Of a DNA stretch of 36,346 nt, positions 25,018 through 33,475 are shown piece after piece. The notes under the pieces were generated by a model that searched no databases, was not told where the DNA came from, and saw nothing but the letters and a program-made list of their open reading frames with translations. This DNA comes from Longicatena sp. (GTDB taxonomy: Bacteria; Bacillota_I; Bacilli_A; Erysipelotrichales; Erysipelotrichaceae). The stretch covers positions 1 to 36,346 of the forward strand of contig JAHHST010000003.1 of the NCBI GenBank assembly GCA_020025055.1, read 5' to 3'. Every line of letters starts with the position of its first letter. Within the stretch, counting starts at the first letter, position 1. The position numbers and the translations under genes are program-made.

Positions 25018-25860
25018 TTAAGCGACCTCCTTTTTGAATAAATTACAATGTTCTTCACGTTTTTCTTGTTCAAATATACGATATGTTTGAGAACGTGAAA
25101 TAACTTCATCAAAATCGACTAAATGTCCATCAAAATCAGGTCCATCTACACATGCAAATTTAGTTTCTCCTCCAACACTTAAACGACAACCTCCGCACAT
25201 TCCAGTTCCGTCAATCATAATTGGATTCATACTTACTACTGTTTTTATGTCATATTTTTTTGTTAACAAACAAACAAATTTCATCATCACTAATGGTCCA
25301 ATTGCAATGACTTCATCAAATTGTTCACCATTTTGAATCAATTCTTCTAATTTATTAGTAACTAATCCTTTTTCTCCCGCACTTCCATCATCACTCATCA
25401 TATACGCATGATGACTTACTTCTTCAAATTCTTTTTCAAGAATGACTAGGTCTTTATTTCTAAATCCTGTAATGACAGTTACCTCTGCACCATTTTCATA
25501 TAATGCTTTGGCAGTTGGATAAGCAATGGCACATCCAACTCCACCACCAATGACACACACTTTTTTTAAACCTTCAATTTCAGATGGTCTTCCTAAAGGA
25601 CCAACGAAATCTAATATTTCATCCCCTGCATTTAGTTCATTCAACATCATTGTTGTTTGCCCTACAATTTGGAAAATAATCGTGATTGTTCCTTTATTAC
25701 GATCATAATCCGCAATTGTCAAAGGAATTCTTTCTCCGTTTTCCCTAACACGAAGAATAATAAATTGACCTGCTAATGCTTTTTTCGCTACTTTAGGTGC
25801 TTCCACAACCATTTTGGTAACGGTTGGATTTAATATTTCTTTTTCTAATATTTTGTACAT
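25018..25860 (-). CDS. nfnA: NfnA: ferredoxin-NADP+ oxidoreductase, small subunit
   Basis: A 280-aa protein of the ferredoxin-NADP reductase/PyrK type. An N-terminal FAD barrel includes RIPLTIADYD; the NAD-binding half has VCVIGGGVGCAIAYPTAKAL. A C-terminal [2Fe-2S] motif is GTGMCGGCRLSVGGETKFAC. It is the partner of NfnB and balances NADH, NADPH and ferredoxin pools in anaerobes. I chose the ATG at 25858-25860, which has GGAGG 7 nt upstream; 12 more codons are open upstream, but without such a site. aroD ends 19 bp before it, so it is probably cotranscribed with aroD. PyrK/DHOD partner subunits look alike, but nfnB next door settles it. Confidence 0.9.
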   Translation of the reverse strand: MYKILEKEILNPTVTKMVVEAPKVAKKALAGQFIILRVRENGERIPLTIADYDRNKGTITIIFQIVGQTTMMLNELNAGDEILDFVGPLGRPSEIEGLKKVCVIGGGVGCAIAYPTAKALYENGAEVTVITGFRNKDLVILEKEFEEVSHHAYMMSDDGSAGEKGLVTNKLEELIQNGEQFDEVIAIGPLVMMKFVCLLTKKYDIKTVVSMNPIMIDGTGMCGGCRLSVGGETKFACVDGPDFDGHLVDFDEVISRSQTYRIFEQEKREEHCNLFKKEVA

Positions 25861-25879
25861 ATCTTTTCCTCCTATAACT

Positions 25880-26644
25880 TTATCCAATATATGCATGTAA
25901 TTTTGTCATCAATGAAAAAAGTTCATCTACAGGGATTTGACCAGGTGCACTTTGATTTTTCATTGAAGCAAAGGTAATTGCAGACTGATAATATTCACCA
26001 CAAATTCTAGATATTTCACCTACCTCTCCCATTGCAATTCCAACAACAGGACAGTTAATTTGTGCCTGTTGCACCTCATATATCGTATTCATAAAATTTA
26101 AAACATCATTTTTGTTATGCGGCATCACCGCAATTTTCACAATATCCGCATCCATTGTTTGCATATTTACAAGCTTTTCTTCAACTATATCGCTAGATTC
26201 TGTAGTTAGAAAATTATGATGACTAATAACCACCTTAACATTCATTTCATGAGCCAATTTAATCAATTTTTCTAAATTGTTATAATCTAATGAATATTCT
26301 AAATCAATCATATCCACACATCCACTTGAAATTAAATTTTCATATAAATGAACATACTCATTCTGATCAATTTCAGCAGTTCCACCTTCTTGTAATGTTC
26401 GAAATGTAACTAATAATACTTTTTCATTAATTCCATAATATATTTTTTTTACTATATCCAATACTTTTTCTTCATTATAAAAGTCTTTAAAACAATCAAT
26501 TCGCCATTCAATGATATCTATATTATGTTTTTTAGATTCTATTAATTCTGCTTCTATTTCCTCTTTTGTTTTCCCTGTAAAAGGAACACAAATTTTAGGA
26601 ATTCCTTTATTTAAAACTATATTTTTTATTTGGACCGTATGCAT
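25880..26644 (-). CDS. aroD: 3-dehydroquinate dehydratase, type I
   Basis: A 254-aa TIM-barrel enzyme that dehydrates 3-dehydroquinate to 3-dehydroshikimate through a Schiff-base lysine. Key residues are visible: E46 in EWRID, R82 in TFRT, the catalytic H143 in SHHNF, K170 in DIVKIAVMP, and the C-terminal SAPGQIP lid. GGAGG is 7 nt before the ATG. It is divergent from the aroE-aroK fusion across a 140-bp gap and is followed by nfnA-nfnB on the same strand. Confidence 0.95.
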   Translation of the reverse strand: MHTVQIKNIVLNKGIPKICVPFTGKTKEEIEAELIESKKHNIDIIEWRIDCFKDFYNEEKVLDIVKKIYYGINEKVLLVTFRTLQEGGTAEIDQNEYVHLYENLISSGCVDMIDLEYSLDYNNLEKLIKLAHEMNVKVVISHHNFLTTESSDIVEEKLVNMQTMDADIVKIAVMPHNKNDVLNFMNTIYEVQQAQINCPVVGIAMGEVGEISRICGEYYQSAITFASMKNQSAPGQIPVDELFSLMTKLHAYIG

Positions 26645-26754
26645 TTTAATACCTCCATAACATTATTATTTAATGATACACTATTCAAAATAAAAATGAA
26701 ATACATTTTTCAATAATACTACTTGTTATTTTATAAAAAAAAAGATATTCTATA

Positions 26755-26760
26755 TATAAT
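26755..26760 (+). promoter_or_regulatory. -10 of the aroE-aroK promoter
   Basis: TATAAT lies 24 bp upstream of the start codon in the divergent aroD/aroE-aroK region. No clear -35 is seen at normal spacing. The ribosome site downstream (GAAGTTGAG) is weak. Confidence 0.45.
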
Positions 26761-26784
26761 GTTATAGAAAGAAGTTGAGTAAAT

Positions 26785-28029
26785 ATGCGTTATGGTTTGA
26801 TTGGAGAAAAACTAGGTCATAGTTTTTCTAAAGAAATTCATGAACAAATTGCCGATTACATATATGATTTAATTCCATTATCCAAACAAGAATTTCCTAT
26901 TTTTATGCAAGAACGTAATTTCAATGCTTTAAATGTTACTATTCCTTATAAAAAAGATGTCATTCCTTATTTAGATCATATTGATCCATTTGCAAAAGAA
27001 ATTGGCGCTGTAAATACTATTGTAAATATAGATAATCAATTAATTGGATATAATACTGACTTTTATGGATTTCAATATATGTTGGAACAACATAATATCC
27101 AAGTGAAAAATAAAAAGGTTGTAGTACTTGGAAATGGTGGAGCATCTTGTGCAATCCAAGCGGTACTAAAACATAAGAAAGCAAAAGAAATCGTTGTAGT
27201 GAATCGCACAAAATATGAAAATACCATATCTTATGATGAATGTTATCAATACCACACAGATGCCCAAATTATTGTAAATACAACGCCTGTTGGAATGTAT
27301 CCAAATATCAATAACACTCCCATCCAGCTATCTTCTTTTCCTAAATGTGAAGCGGTTTTAGATGTTATATATAATCCTATTTTTACTAGTCTATGTATCG
27401 CTGCGAAAAATGCCAATATCACTTATGTAGGAGGATTAGAAATGTTGATTGCTCAGGCAAAGCAAAGCATTGAACATTTTACTGGTAAATCTCTTCCAAC
27501 TTCCATCATTGGTGAGGTATATCATAAAATGTTACAAGAACATTTTAATATTGTTTTAATCGGTATGCCTAGTGCAGGAAAAACAACCATTGGGAAACAG
27601 CTAGCTTCTTTACTTTGCAAAGATTTTGTTGATACAGATGAAGAAATTATAAGAAGCACCAAGAAAACAATTCCTGCTATATTTGAAGAACAACAAGAAG
27701 AAGGTTTTCGTAAAATAGAATCGACGATCATTTCTCAAATATCTGTTCAAAAAAACACTGTGATTTCTACAGGTGGCGGAGTTATAAAGAAAAAAGAAAA
27801 TATTGATGCTTTATCAAAAAATGGTATTTTTGTATTTATTGATCGTCCATTAGAAATGCTACTTACGAATGATTCTAATCGCCCTTTATCTAATAGTTTA
27901 GAAAATTTAACAAATTTATATCACGAACGTATGCCTTTATATAAAAAATATGCAGATATAGTTGTTACAAATCATGGTTCTATTCAAGAATGTGTAAATC
28001 AGATTATCCAAGCCTTTCATACTCTATAG
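26785..28029 (+). CDS. aroE-aroK: Fused shikimate dehydrogenase-shikimate kinase (AroE-AroK)
   Basis: A 414-aa protein catalysing two consecutive shikimate steps. Residues 1-250 are AroE: LGHSFSK (10-16), NVTIPYK with K56, GAVNT (74-78), NTD with D92, the NADP loop GNGGAS (116-121) and YVGGLEMLIAQA. Residues 254-414 are shikimate kinase: Walker A GMPSAGKTT (260-268), DTDEEI (283-288), FRKIE (308-312), GGG (330-332) and NRPL (365-368). Both halves keep their catalytic residues and the join (about 245-254) is short. The ribosome site is weak. With divergent aroD it supplies three shikimate steps at one locus. Confidence 0.95.
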   Translation: MRYGLIGEKLGHSFSKEIHEQIADYIYDLIPLSKQEFPIFMQERNFNALNVTIPYKKDVIPYLDHIDPFAKEIGAVNTIVNIDNQLIGYNTDFYGFQYMLEQHNIQVKNKKVVVLGNGGASCAIQAVLKHKKAKEIVVVNRTKYENTISYDECYQYHTDAQIIVNTTPVGMYPNINNTPIQLSSFPKCEAVLDVIYNPIFTSLCIAAKNANITYVGGLEMLIAQAKQSIEHFTGKSLPTSIIGEVYHKMLQEHFNIVLIGMPSAGKTTIGKQLASLLCKDFVDTDEEIIRSTKKTIPAIFEEQQEEGFRKIESTIISQISVQKNTVISTGGGVIKKKENIDALSKNGIFVFIDRPLEMLLTNDSNRPLSNSLENLTNLYHERMPLYKKYADIVVTNHGSIQECVNQIIQAFHTL

Positions 28030-28061
28030 CAGAGTATACAATATTCTTTACGATTATAGAC

Positions 28062-28112
28062 AAACACCCAAAATTTTAGATTTATCTTTATCTAAATTCT
28101 GGGTGTTTTTTA
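28062..28112 (+). terminator. Terminator after aroE-aroK
   Basis: AACACCC/GGGTGTT (28063-28069 with 28101-28107), extended by A/T pairs towards a loop near 28085, then T5 or more. It may also end the convergent M42 peptidase transcript. A smaller perfect hairpin ATACTCT/AGAGTAT spans the stop codon. Confidence 0.75.
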
Positions 28113-28143
28113 AGTAGTCTTTTTTCTTTATATTAAACAAATT

Positions 28144-29181
28144 TTAAAGTTCTGGAACAAATTCAGTATTTTCATTTAATTCACATAAAAAATTTGATAT
28201 TAATTCAATGCAAGCTTCTATATCTTTATAGTCTGCCATTTCAATTGATGAATGCATATAACGCAATGGAAGAGAAACTAAACAAATAGGTACTCCTTGA
28301 TTTGATAAAAGAACTGTATCTCCATCTGTATATGTAAATGAAGGGTATACTTCCCATTGATAAGCAATATCATGTTGTTTTGCAATTTCCTCCATTTTTT
28401 TATTCATGTTTTTATTTACTGTACTACTATGACATAATACAGCTCCTTTTCCAAGTGAAATATCTCCATTTTCACCGTCATGTGCTCCTAAATAATCTGT
28501 TGCAAAAGTTACATCTACTATAATTGCACAATCTGGCTTATGGTTCGTAGCAGCATGAAAAGCTCCTCTTCGTGTAGTTTCCTCTCCAGTTGTGGTAGTT
28601 GCATACATACCAATCTTACATCCTTTTTCTTTTGCACGACGAATAGCTTCTAAAATAATAAATGCTCCTCCTCGATCATCAATAGCTCTTGCAGCGATTC
28701 TTTCATTTTGTAATTCTTTCCAAGAGGTAGATGCGCAAACACTAGAACCAATTGATACAAGTTTTTCAGCTTCTTCTTTACAGTCGCATCCAATATCGAT
28801 ACGTAAATCAGAACAAGCCACTTTTTCTTTTGTTTCTATAGATGAATTCGTCATTACAACCCCGTCAACAATATTATCTCCAATAATTTGAACATGTGTT
28901 CCTAAATATAATACAGGTCGTACTCCTCCCGATTTTGTTATTCCTATCGTACCATCTGGATAAATACGATTTACATAAAAACCAATCTCATCTATATGTC
29001 CACATAACAATACTTTAAATCCACTATCTTTATTAATAATACTTGTTAAACTACCGCTATTGTCAATCTTAAATTCGTCCACAACATCTTCCATATATTG
29101 TTTTACTTTACCTTGAATCATTTCTTCATGCCCACTTACTGATGGACATTCTAGTAAGCTTTTAAAAAACTCTTTATTCAT
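28144..29181 (-). CDS. M42 family metallopeptidase (glutamyl aminopeptidase-like)
   Basis: A 345-aa cytosolic aminopeptidase of the TET/FrvX group. The expected two-metal ligands and catalytic residues are visible: H62 in GHIDEIGF, D168 in AIDDRGGA, E200-E201 in TGEETTRRGA, the Asp in VDVTFATD and the late His in RYMHSSIEMAD. These enzymes form tetrahedral dodecamers that trim peptides. I chose the ATG at 29179-29181 (8 nt after AAGGAAGGA) over one three codons earlier that touches the site. It overlaps the DUF2809 gene by 8 bp (ATGAATAA), so the pair is translationally coupled. Confidence 0.92.
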   Translation of the reverse strand: MNKEFFKSLLECPSVSGHEEMIQGKVKQYMEDVVDEFKIDNSGSLTSIINKDSGFKVLLCGHIDEIGFYVNRIYPDGTIGITKSGGVRPVLYLGTHVQIIGDNIVDGVVMTNSSIETKEKVACSDLRIDIGCDCKEEAEKLVSIGSSVCASTSWKELQNERIAARAIDDRGGAFIILEAIRRAKEKGCKIGMYATTTTGEETTRRGAFHAATNHKPDCAIIVDVTFATDYLGAHDGENGDISLGKGAVLCHSSTVNKNMNKKMEEIAKQHDIAYQWEVYPSFTYTDGDTVLLSNQGVPICLVSLPLRYMHSSIEMADYKDIEACIELISNFLCELNENTEFVPEL

Positions 29182-29566
29182 ATTTATCATCCTTCCTTTT
29201 CAACATTGTACAATCAAGAAAATATGCAATTCCTACACCTAAACCATACCATATTAGGTCTTCAAATAAAAATCCTGTACCTAATAAATAATAAAGAAGA
29301 GTAGTTCGCAGATAAACAAGCCATTGAAACTGCAATAATTGTGATAATTCAATGCCATAGCATACTATAAGAGAAATCCATAGCACCGTTATATTCTGCT
29401 TCTTTATAAACAAGAAAGCACATATAAAATACATCATTACTGCCCATAAAATATCCCCTATATACGTAGGAACCTTTTGAAAAAGATAAACATTTGATCT
29501 ACTTAATAATCCACATATCATTACAATTCCAATCATTAATATAATTTTTTTTCGACTTCTTTTCAT
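29174..29566 (-). CDS. DUF2809 family small membrane protein
   Basis: A 130-aa integral membrane protein with about four hydrophobic segments. The pattern CGLLSR, PTYIGDILWAVMMYF, IELSQLLQF, LRTTLLYYLLGTGFLFEDLIWYGLGVG matches DUF2809 (recalled from family knowledge), which resembles VanZ in layout. Function is unknown. It is the first gene of a two-gene operon with the M42 peptidase, and a TGATATACT extended -10 lies upstream. The ribosome site is weak (TAGG). Confidence 0.7.
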   Translation of the reverse strand: MKRSRKKIILMIGIVMICGLLSRSNVYLFQKVPTYIGDILWAVMMYFICAFLFIKKQNITVLWISLIVCYGIELSQLLQFQWLVYLRTTLLYYLLGTGFLFEDLIWYGLGVGIAYFLDCTMLKRKDDKYE

Positions 29567-29963
29567 AATTTATACCTACTTATAAAAGTATATCACAAGA
29601 ACGAAGCTATATTCTATAAAACTTTCTTAAGTATTTTTTAACATAAAATAATCTTATAGTTTGATTTTTAATATTCACTCATGAGATTAATACATTCTTA
29701 TGATTTCACTTGACTTTAATCTTGCTCAATTCCACATGAATAGAAACTTTTTCATTTTCAAAAAATTCCATATCAAATAACTTGATTGATTTCGTTATGT
29801 CATTCACTTTTTTGTATCATGCACTATTTCCTCTTTATTTAAAATTTATTACAAATTCATCATTACTTAAATTTAATGATGTAGAATACATTTGATTTTG
29901 GATTCTGCCTTTTCATATAAATCTACAAGTCAATTTACTCTATACATATGTTAGTTGTTTTAC
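29567..29963. other. 397-bp AT-rich gap with traces of decayed coding
   Basis: There is no intact gene here. The minus strand holds peptide-like stretches interrupted by single-base shifts (see the pseudogene entry at 29706). The region lies between the DUF2809 gene and the end of the membrane protein at 29964. No terminator, RNA or repeat stands out. Confidence 0.5.
29706..29903 (-). pseudogene. Possible remnants of one or two small genes
   Basis: Within this span the minus strand encodes MYSTSLNLSNDEFVINFK, then a stop. An AGAGGAAAT site and ATG (29818-29820) follow. One base too many in an A6 run (29808-29813) seems to knock the frame out of VNDITKSIKLFDMEFFENEK and the 13 residues after it (29706-29807). 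The peptides look protein-like and the shift sits in a homopolymer, but I know no homologue. Decay or chance are both possible. Confidence 0.25.
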
Positions 29964-31349
29964 TCAATGCAGTTCATACGCAGATATCGTAAATCCTATC
30001 AATAAGAAAACCCCTATAATCATCAACACTTTATAAATAGTAGAGAAAATCTTATTTGTTTTTTCTTCTTTTACAAACTGTTCAATTTTCTGCTTTTCTT
30101 GTATTGTATATGTTCCATGATAAATTGAATGCGATATTCCATTTGAAGCCAGTAATTGATAACCGTATTTTTTCTCGATTATCCGTTTTCCATGATATAG
30201 TTGTCCTTGTTCATCCACAATATCGAATCCATCTGTATGAAATAAAACTTCAAAAAACATATCTTTAAATATATTTTTTGAAGAAATAATATATATCATA
30301 TAAACAAGAAGAATAAGAGTCATAATAAACGGGGAATATTGAATCATTTGTATGTACTTGCTTGCAGCCATAAAATCAAACGAATACATGCTTGTAGTTG
30401 CATTCCATGATAATATGAAATCAATATAACCAAATATACCAATAAGCCCTAAAGCTATGTGTTTTTCTTTATATCTTTTATGTTCATATACTTGATCACA
30501 AATCACATGAATAGTATTTGAATTATATTGCTTTTTCTTTAACTGAGTCATGTTCATACCTTGTTCACATAAAAACTTTTCTTCTCGCCTACATGCGGGT
30601 AATTGCCCTCCATGTTCCCATAAATAAATGGATAATTGTTTGGCATTCTCCATATCACCCATTTTTTTATAACAATAACTTTGAAGACTCCAACAAACAC
30701 ATTTTTCGTAAGTAGTTTTACAATTTAATTTTTGTAATTTTTCAAGTGCTAAATTATATTCAGCTTCCATAATCATATTTTCAATTTGAAGAAATTTTTG
30801 TCTTTTATAAATACTATTAAATTTCTTATAAGCACTTCTACATGCTGCTTGATCTTTATTTTTGAAAGCAACATTATATTCTAGATTTGTTGTCAATTGT
30901 CGATAAGTAACATTTTTCTTTCCTGACCACTCTCTTTGAAGAAACATTCTAGCATCGTCGTAACGTTCATTGACCATCAATGCTTTTACATATTGTTCTT
31001 CTAAGAAGAATCGAATTAATTTTTTATAATGTTTAATACATTCATCACAATCATCCAAACATTCCTTTGTCACTTTTAAATAGCTTATACAATCACAATT
31101 TTTATATACTAAATTTTCTAATTCCAAAAAAATGATGCGTAACTGTTTTGAAATTGTGATCGTAGTATTTAAAATAAGTAAAACAACAATGATAAAATAC
31201 CCATAATTATATAAATCATTATTTAATAAATCAAAGCCAATACCCATAATTATATATAACAGTATACTTCCTACTGCCTTAACAAAAGATTTTAATCGAA
31301 TACTTATATTTCTTTTATCTAGCTTTACTAACCATGTCTTTGTATCCAT
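29964..31349 (-). CDS. Unrecognised five-helix membrane protein with TPR-like region
   Basis: A 461-aa protein I cannot assign. Two N-terminal membrane helices (about 25-41 and 50-65) precede a long soluble region (about 70-290). That region has a Cys-rich start (C85, C87, C97, C101, C104) and helical pairs such as LMVNERYDDARMFLQ and YCYKKMGDMENAKQLS that look like tetratricopeptide repeats. Helices follow at about 297-313 and 340-356. A strand-rich segment (about 370-425, GFDIVDEQGQLYHGKRIIEKKYGYQLL) comes next, then a last helix (437-457). GGAG lies 8 nt before the ATG and an extended -10 is upstream. It stands alone between two AT-rich gaps. Confidence 0.6.
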   Translation of the reverse strand: MDTKTWLVKLDKRNISIRLKSFVKAVGSILLYIIMGIGFDLLNNDLYNYGYFIIVVLLILNTTITISKQLRIIFLELENLVYKNCDCISYLKVTKECLDDCDECIKHYKKLIRFFLEEQYVKALMVNERYDDARMFLQREWSGKKNVTYRQLTTNLEYNVAFKNKDQAACRSAYKKFNSIYKRQKFLQIENMIMEAEYNLALEKLQKLNCKTTYEKCVCWSLQSYCYKKMGDMENAKQLSIYLWEHGGQLPACRREEKFLCEQGMNMTQLKKKQYNSNTIHVICDQVYEHKRYKEKHIALGLIGIFGYIDFILSWNATTSMYSFDFMAASKYIQMIQYSPFIMTLILLVYMIYIISSKNIFKDMFFEVLFHTDGFDIVDEQGQLYHGKRIIEKKYGYQLLASNGISHSIYHGTYTIQEKQKIEQFVKEEKTNKIFSTIYKVLMIIGVFLLIGFTISAYELH

Positions 31350-31833
31350 ATACAACTCTCCTTCTTTTTTTGAAAACATTATAGCATAAACAAATACTAT
31401 AAAATAGGTTTATCATATATGTAGTTTCTATATGTGTAAGCTTTTATATACTGATAATAAGTAAAAATAGAGTATTGATTTTGGAACCGAACTTTGAAAA
31501 TCAAATCTAAATTTTAACAATAAATGATCATATTTTTCATAACATAAAATAGTTGTAAATTAGAAACAATAATTCTAAAATATTTGTCAAAAACTTGTTG
31601 GATCGTAATAAAAAATTTTTTAGATACTAAACTTCGTATGTCATTATATAATTTCCGTTATAAGAAATTAAAAAGCAGATCAAGATATTTCTATCCTTTA
31701 CGATATATATAGCATCTTTTAGCTTCATATAAAAATGAGATGGTTTATTCCATTTCGCAAAAAGTCTAACTTTGAAGAGTTTTCTCTTCCTCTCATAAAA
31801 ACTTTTATATTTTTTCTATGATACAAATTTACA
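31350..31833. other. 484-bp AT-rich intergenic region
   Basis: It contains the extended -10 (TGCTATAAT, TATAAT at 31378-31383, minus) of the membrane protein gene. A short perfect hairpin GAAGAG/CTCTTC (31774-31789) could weakly end the XRE transcript. A 33-codon minus-strand frame starting MKLKDAIYIVKDRN has no ribosome site. Nothing else is supported. Confidence 0.4.
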
Positions 31834-32049
31834 TTAATCAAAATAAAATATGTCTTCAAATTTCTTGTCTAAAGCAATACATAAAATTAATGCCAATTTA
31901 GCAGTTGGATTAAATTGCCCTGTTTCAATAGAACTGATCGTATTTCTAGATACTCCTACAAGTTTTGCAAGTGCAGTTTGTGATAAATGTTTTTCTGCAC
32001 GTATTTCTTTTAAATTGTTTTTTAAAATTAAGCCATCATTTGCATTCAT
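31834..32049 (-). CDS. XRE-family helix-turn-helix regulator
   Basis: A 71-aa Cro/CI-type DNA-binding protein. Almost the whole length is the HTH domain: LKEIRAEKHLSQTALAKLVGVSRNTISSIETGQFNPTAKLALILCIAL, ending KKFEDIFYFD. Such short XRE proteins of the YozG group usually bind as dimers upstream of their own operon. The start overlaps the stop of the upstream membrane protein gene by 4 bp, so the two are cotranscribed and coupled. Direct repeats upstream of the pair are candidate binding sites. Confidence 0.88.
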   Translation of the reverse strand: MNANDGLILKNNLKEIRAEKHLSQTALAKLVGVSRNTISSIETGQFNPTAKLALILCIALDKKFEDIFYFD

Positions 32050-32420
32050 TTATTAATCTCCAAATAGCTAAAACAAGCACACTGATCATTAAAATATCCA
32101 TGATTAAATATTTCTTTTTCTTTAAAAAAACTATCTACTTTTGATTTTGTAGAAAAATAGTACATACAAGATAATTTAACAACTATAAAAATAATAATTA
32201 AAGAAACAAGTAAGCCTGTTAAAGAAATCGCTTTTGAGCCAATATTAATTGTTCCACTAATTATATTCATATAATTAAAAATATTTAGTAAAAGGATAAA
32301 ATAAAAAATGAGTGACGATGCAATATGATCTGATTTATCTTTATTCATAGTTTCTAGTTCGTCCCCTTTATTTTTTTGTGTTTCATGACGAGATCGTTGT
32401 AGTATTTCTTCTTTATTCAT
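32046..32420 (-). CDS. Small membrane protein paired with XRE regulator (DUF6442-like)
   Basis: A 124-aa protein starting MNKEEILQRSRHETQKNKGDE, followed by two hydrophobic helices (about 34-56 and 62-88) and a short polar tail. The charged N-terminal motif and its pairing with a downstream XRE gene resemble the DUF6442 group of Firmicutes (from memory). The function is unknown; sensing membrane or envelope state through the regulator is a guess. A well-placed AGGAGG precedes the ATG. No homologue with a known role is recognised. Confidence 0.65.
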   Translation of the reverse strand: MNKEEILQRSRHETQKNKGDELETMNKDKSDHIASSLIFYFILLLNIFNYMNIISGTINIGSKAISLTGLLVSLIIIFIVVKLSCMYYFSTKSKVDSFFKEKEIFNHGYFNDQCACFSYLEINK

Positions 32421-32461
32421 AAAATTTCCTCCTAATGAAATATCCGTTTTTTATTCGGAAT

Positions 32462-32506
32462 ATTGCCAAGTTTTGTTGTCACAATTAATATATCATTACC
32501 AAGTTT
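32462..32506. promoter_or_regulatory. Direct repeats upstream of the membrane-protein/XRE pair
   Basis: ATTGCCAAGTTT (32462-32473) and ATTACCAAGTTT (32495-32506) differ at one base and start 33 bp apart, about three helical turns. They lie 42-86 bp upstream of the 32420 start and are candidate operator sites, possibly for the XRE protein. Confidence 0.4.
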
Positions 32507-32587
32507 ACTTGTTAACGTGATTTACTATTTATGCATTATAATATAAATATATACAATTCCCAACTAAAACCTCTAACTGTAAATAAA

Positions 32588-32622
32588 CAAAAAAGAAACT
32601 CCCACTTAGAAAGTTTCTTTTC
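32588..32622 (-). terminator. Terminator after the YgjP-like gene
   Basis: The stem AAAAGAAACT/AGTTTCTTTT (32591-32600 with 32612-32621) is followed by T-rich sequence on the minus strand. Confidence 0.7.
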
Positions 32623-32653
32623 CTATAATTTTGTTCATACATTTTTTTATAAT

Positions 32654-33337
32654 CTAATCAATCATTTTAATACGTTCTTTATAATCAGGCATAAAGTTTT
32701 CAATAATGTGATAAAACTTTTTAGAATGATCTGGTTGAATAAAATGTACCAATTCATGTAAGATAACATATTCCATAAATTCAAGAGGATAATGTATTAG
32801 TTTTCTATTTAAAGTAATAGACTTCTTTTCTGGTGTGCAACTGCCCCATTTTGATTTCATGTCCCGGACTTTAATTTCAGGTAAAGCTATTTGATACTCC
32901 TGTAAAGTTCTACAAGTTAACTTTACAATATCAGTATATACATCTTTACATAATTTATCTAAAAATTGATGTATTACCTTCTGAGGCATACTTGTATTAC
33001 GATGTTGAACATATAAATACTTATCATCGTAGCTTACATAATTATATTTCCCAATCGTATACTTTATTTTTAAAGAATTTCCAAATAACATGATAGAATT
33101 TTCATCAATTAAACATTTTTCATTTTTCGCAACAACTTCTGTTTGATGCTTTGAAATCCATGATGCTTTGCTCTTTACGAAATCATCAATTTTTTCTAAT
33201 GACACAAAAGGATTCGCACTTACAATTACTTCTCCTTTGTTACTAATACGCATATTTATATTTTTTACTTGTTTTCTTACAAGGGTATAGGTAATTGGAC
33301 ATTTTTCGCATTGTATTACATTTTTTTCTAATTCCAT
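32654..33337 (-). CDS. YgjP/SprT-type zinc metallopeptidase-like protein
   Basis: A 227-aa member of the YgjP (DUF45, M48-related) family. The conserved KSKWGSC block (161-167) precedes the zinc motif HELVH (194-198) with a third ligand H204 (DHSKKF). Substrate and role are unknown for most members; some accompany restriction enzyme genes, but none is nearby. The gene is divergent from the radical SAM gene. A perfect 18-bp palindrome sits over its probable transcription start. The ribosome site is weak (GGGGAG). Confidence 0.88.
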   Translation of the reverse strand: MELEKNVIQCEKCPITYTLVRKQVKNINMRISNKGEVIVSANPFVSLEKIDDFVKSKASWISKHQTEVVAKNEKCLIDENSIMLFGNSLKIKYTIGKYNYVSYDDKYLYVQHRNTSMPQKVIHQFLDKLCKDVYTDIVKLTCRTLQEYQIALPEIKVRDMKSKWGSCTPEKKSITLNRKLIHYPLEFMEYVILHELVHFIQPDHSKKFYHIIENFMPDYKERIKMID

Positions 33338-33353
33338 ATATGTCTCCCCTATC

Positions 33354-33371
33354 TATCACGTGCACGTGATA
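33354..33371. promoter_or_regulatory. 18-bp perfect palindrome, candidate operator
   Basis: TATCACGTGCACGTGATA is a perfect palindrome 17 bp upstream of the YgjP-like start codon. The minus-strand extended -10 TGAGATAAT (GATAAT at 33371-33376) puts the transcription start inside it. This fits a repressor site; an RNA hairpin in the leader is the alternative. Confidence 0.55.
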
Positions 33372-33475
33372 TTATCTCATATTTGTAAAAAAAAATAAAT
33401 ACCTATTTTTTTACTTTTTTTATTTATTTTATGATTTTTTTTAAATCTATGTTATGATAATAAAGGTGATTTTTT

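Noticed and set aside
31640..31735. Minus-strand frame starting MKLKDAIYIVKDRN in the 484-bp gap
   Set aside because: There is no ribosome site, stops follow soon after, and the AT-rich sequence makes chance frames likely.
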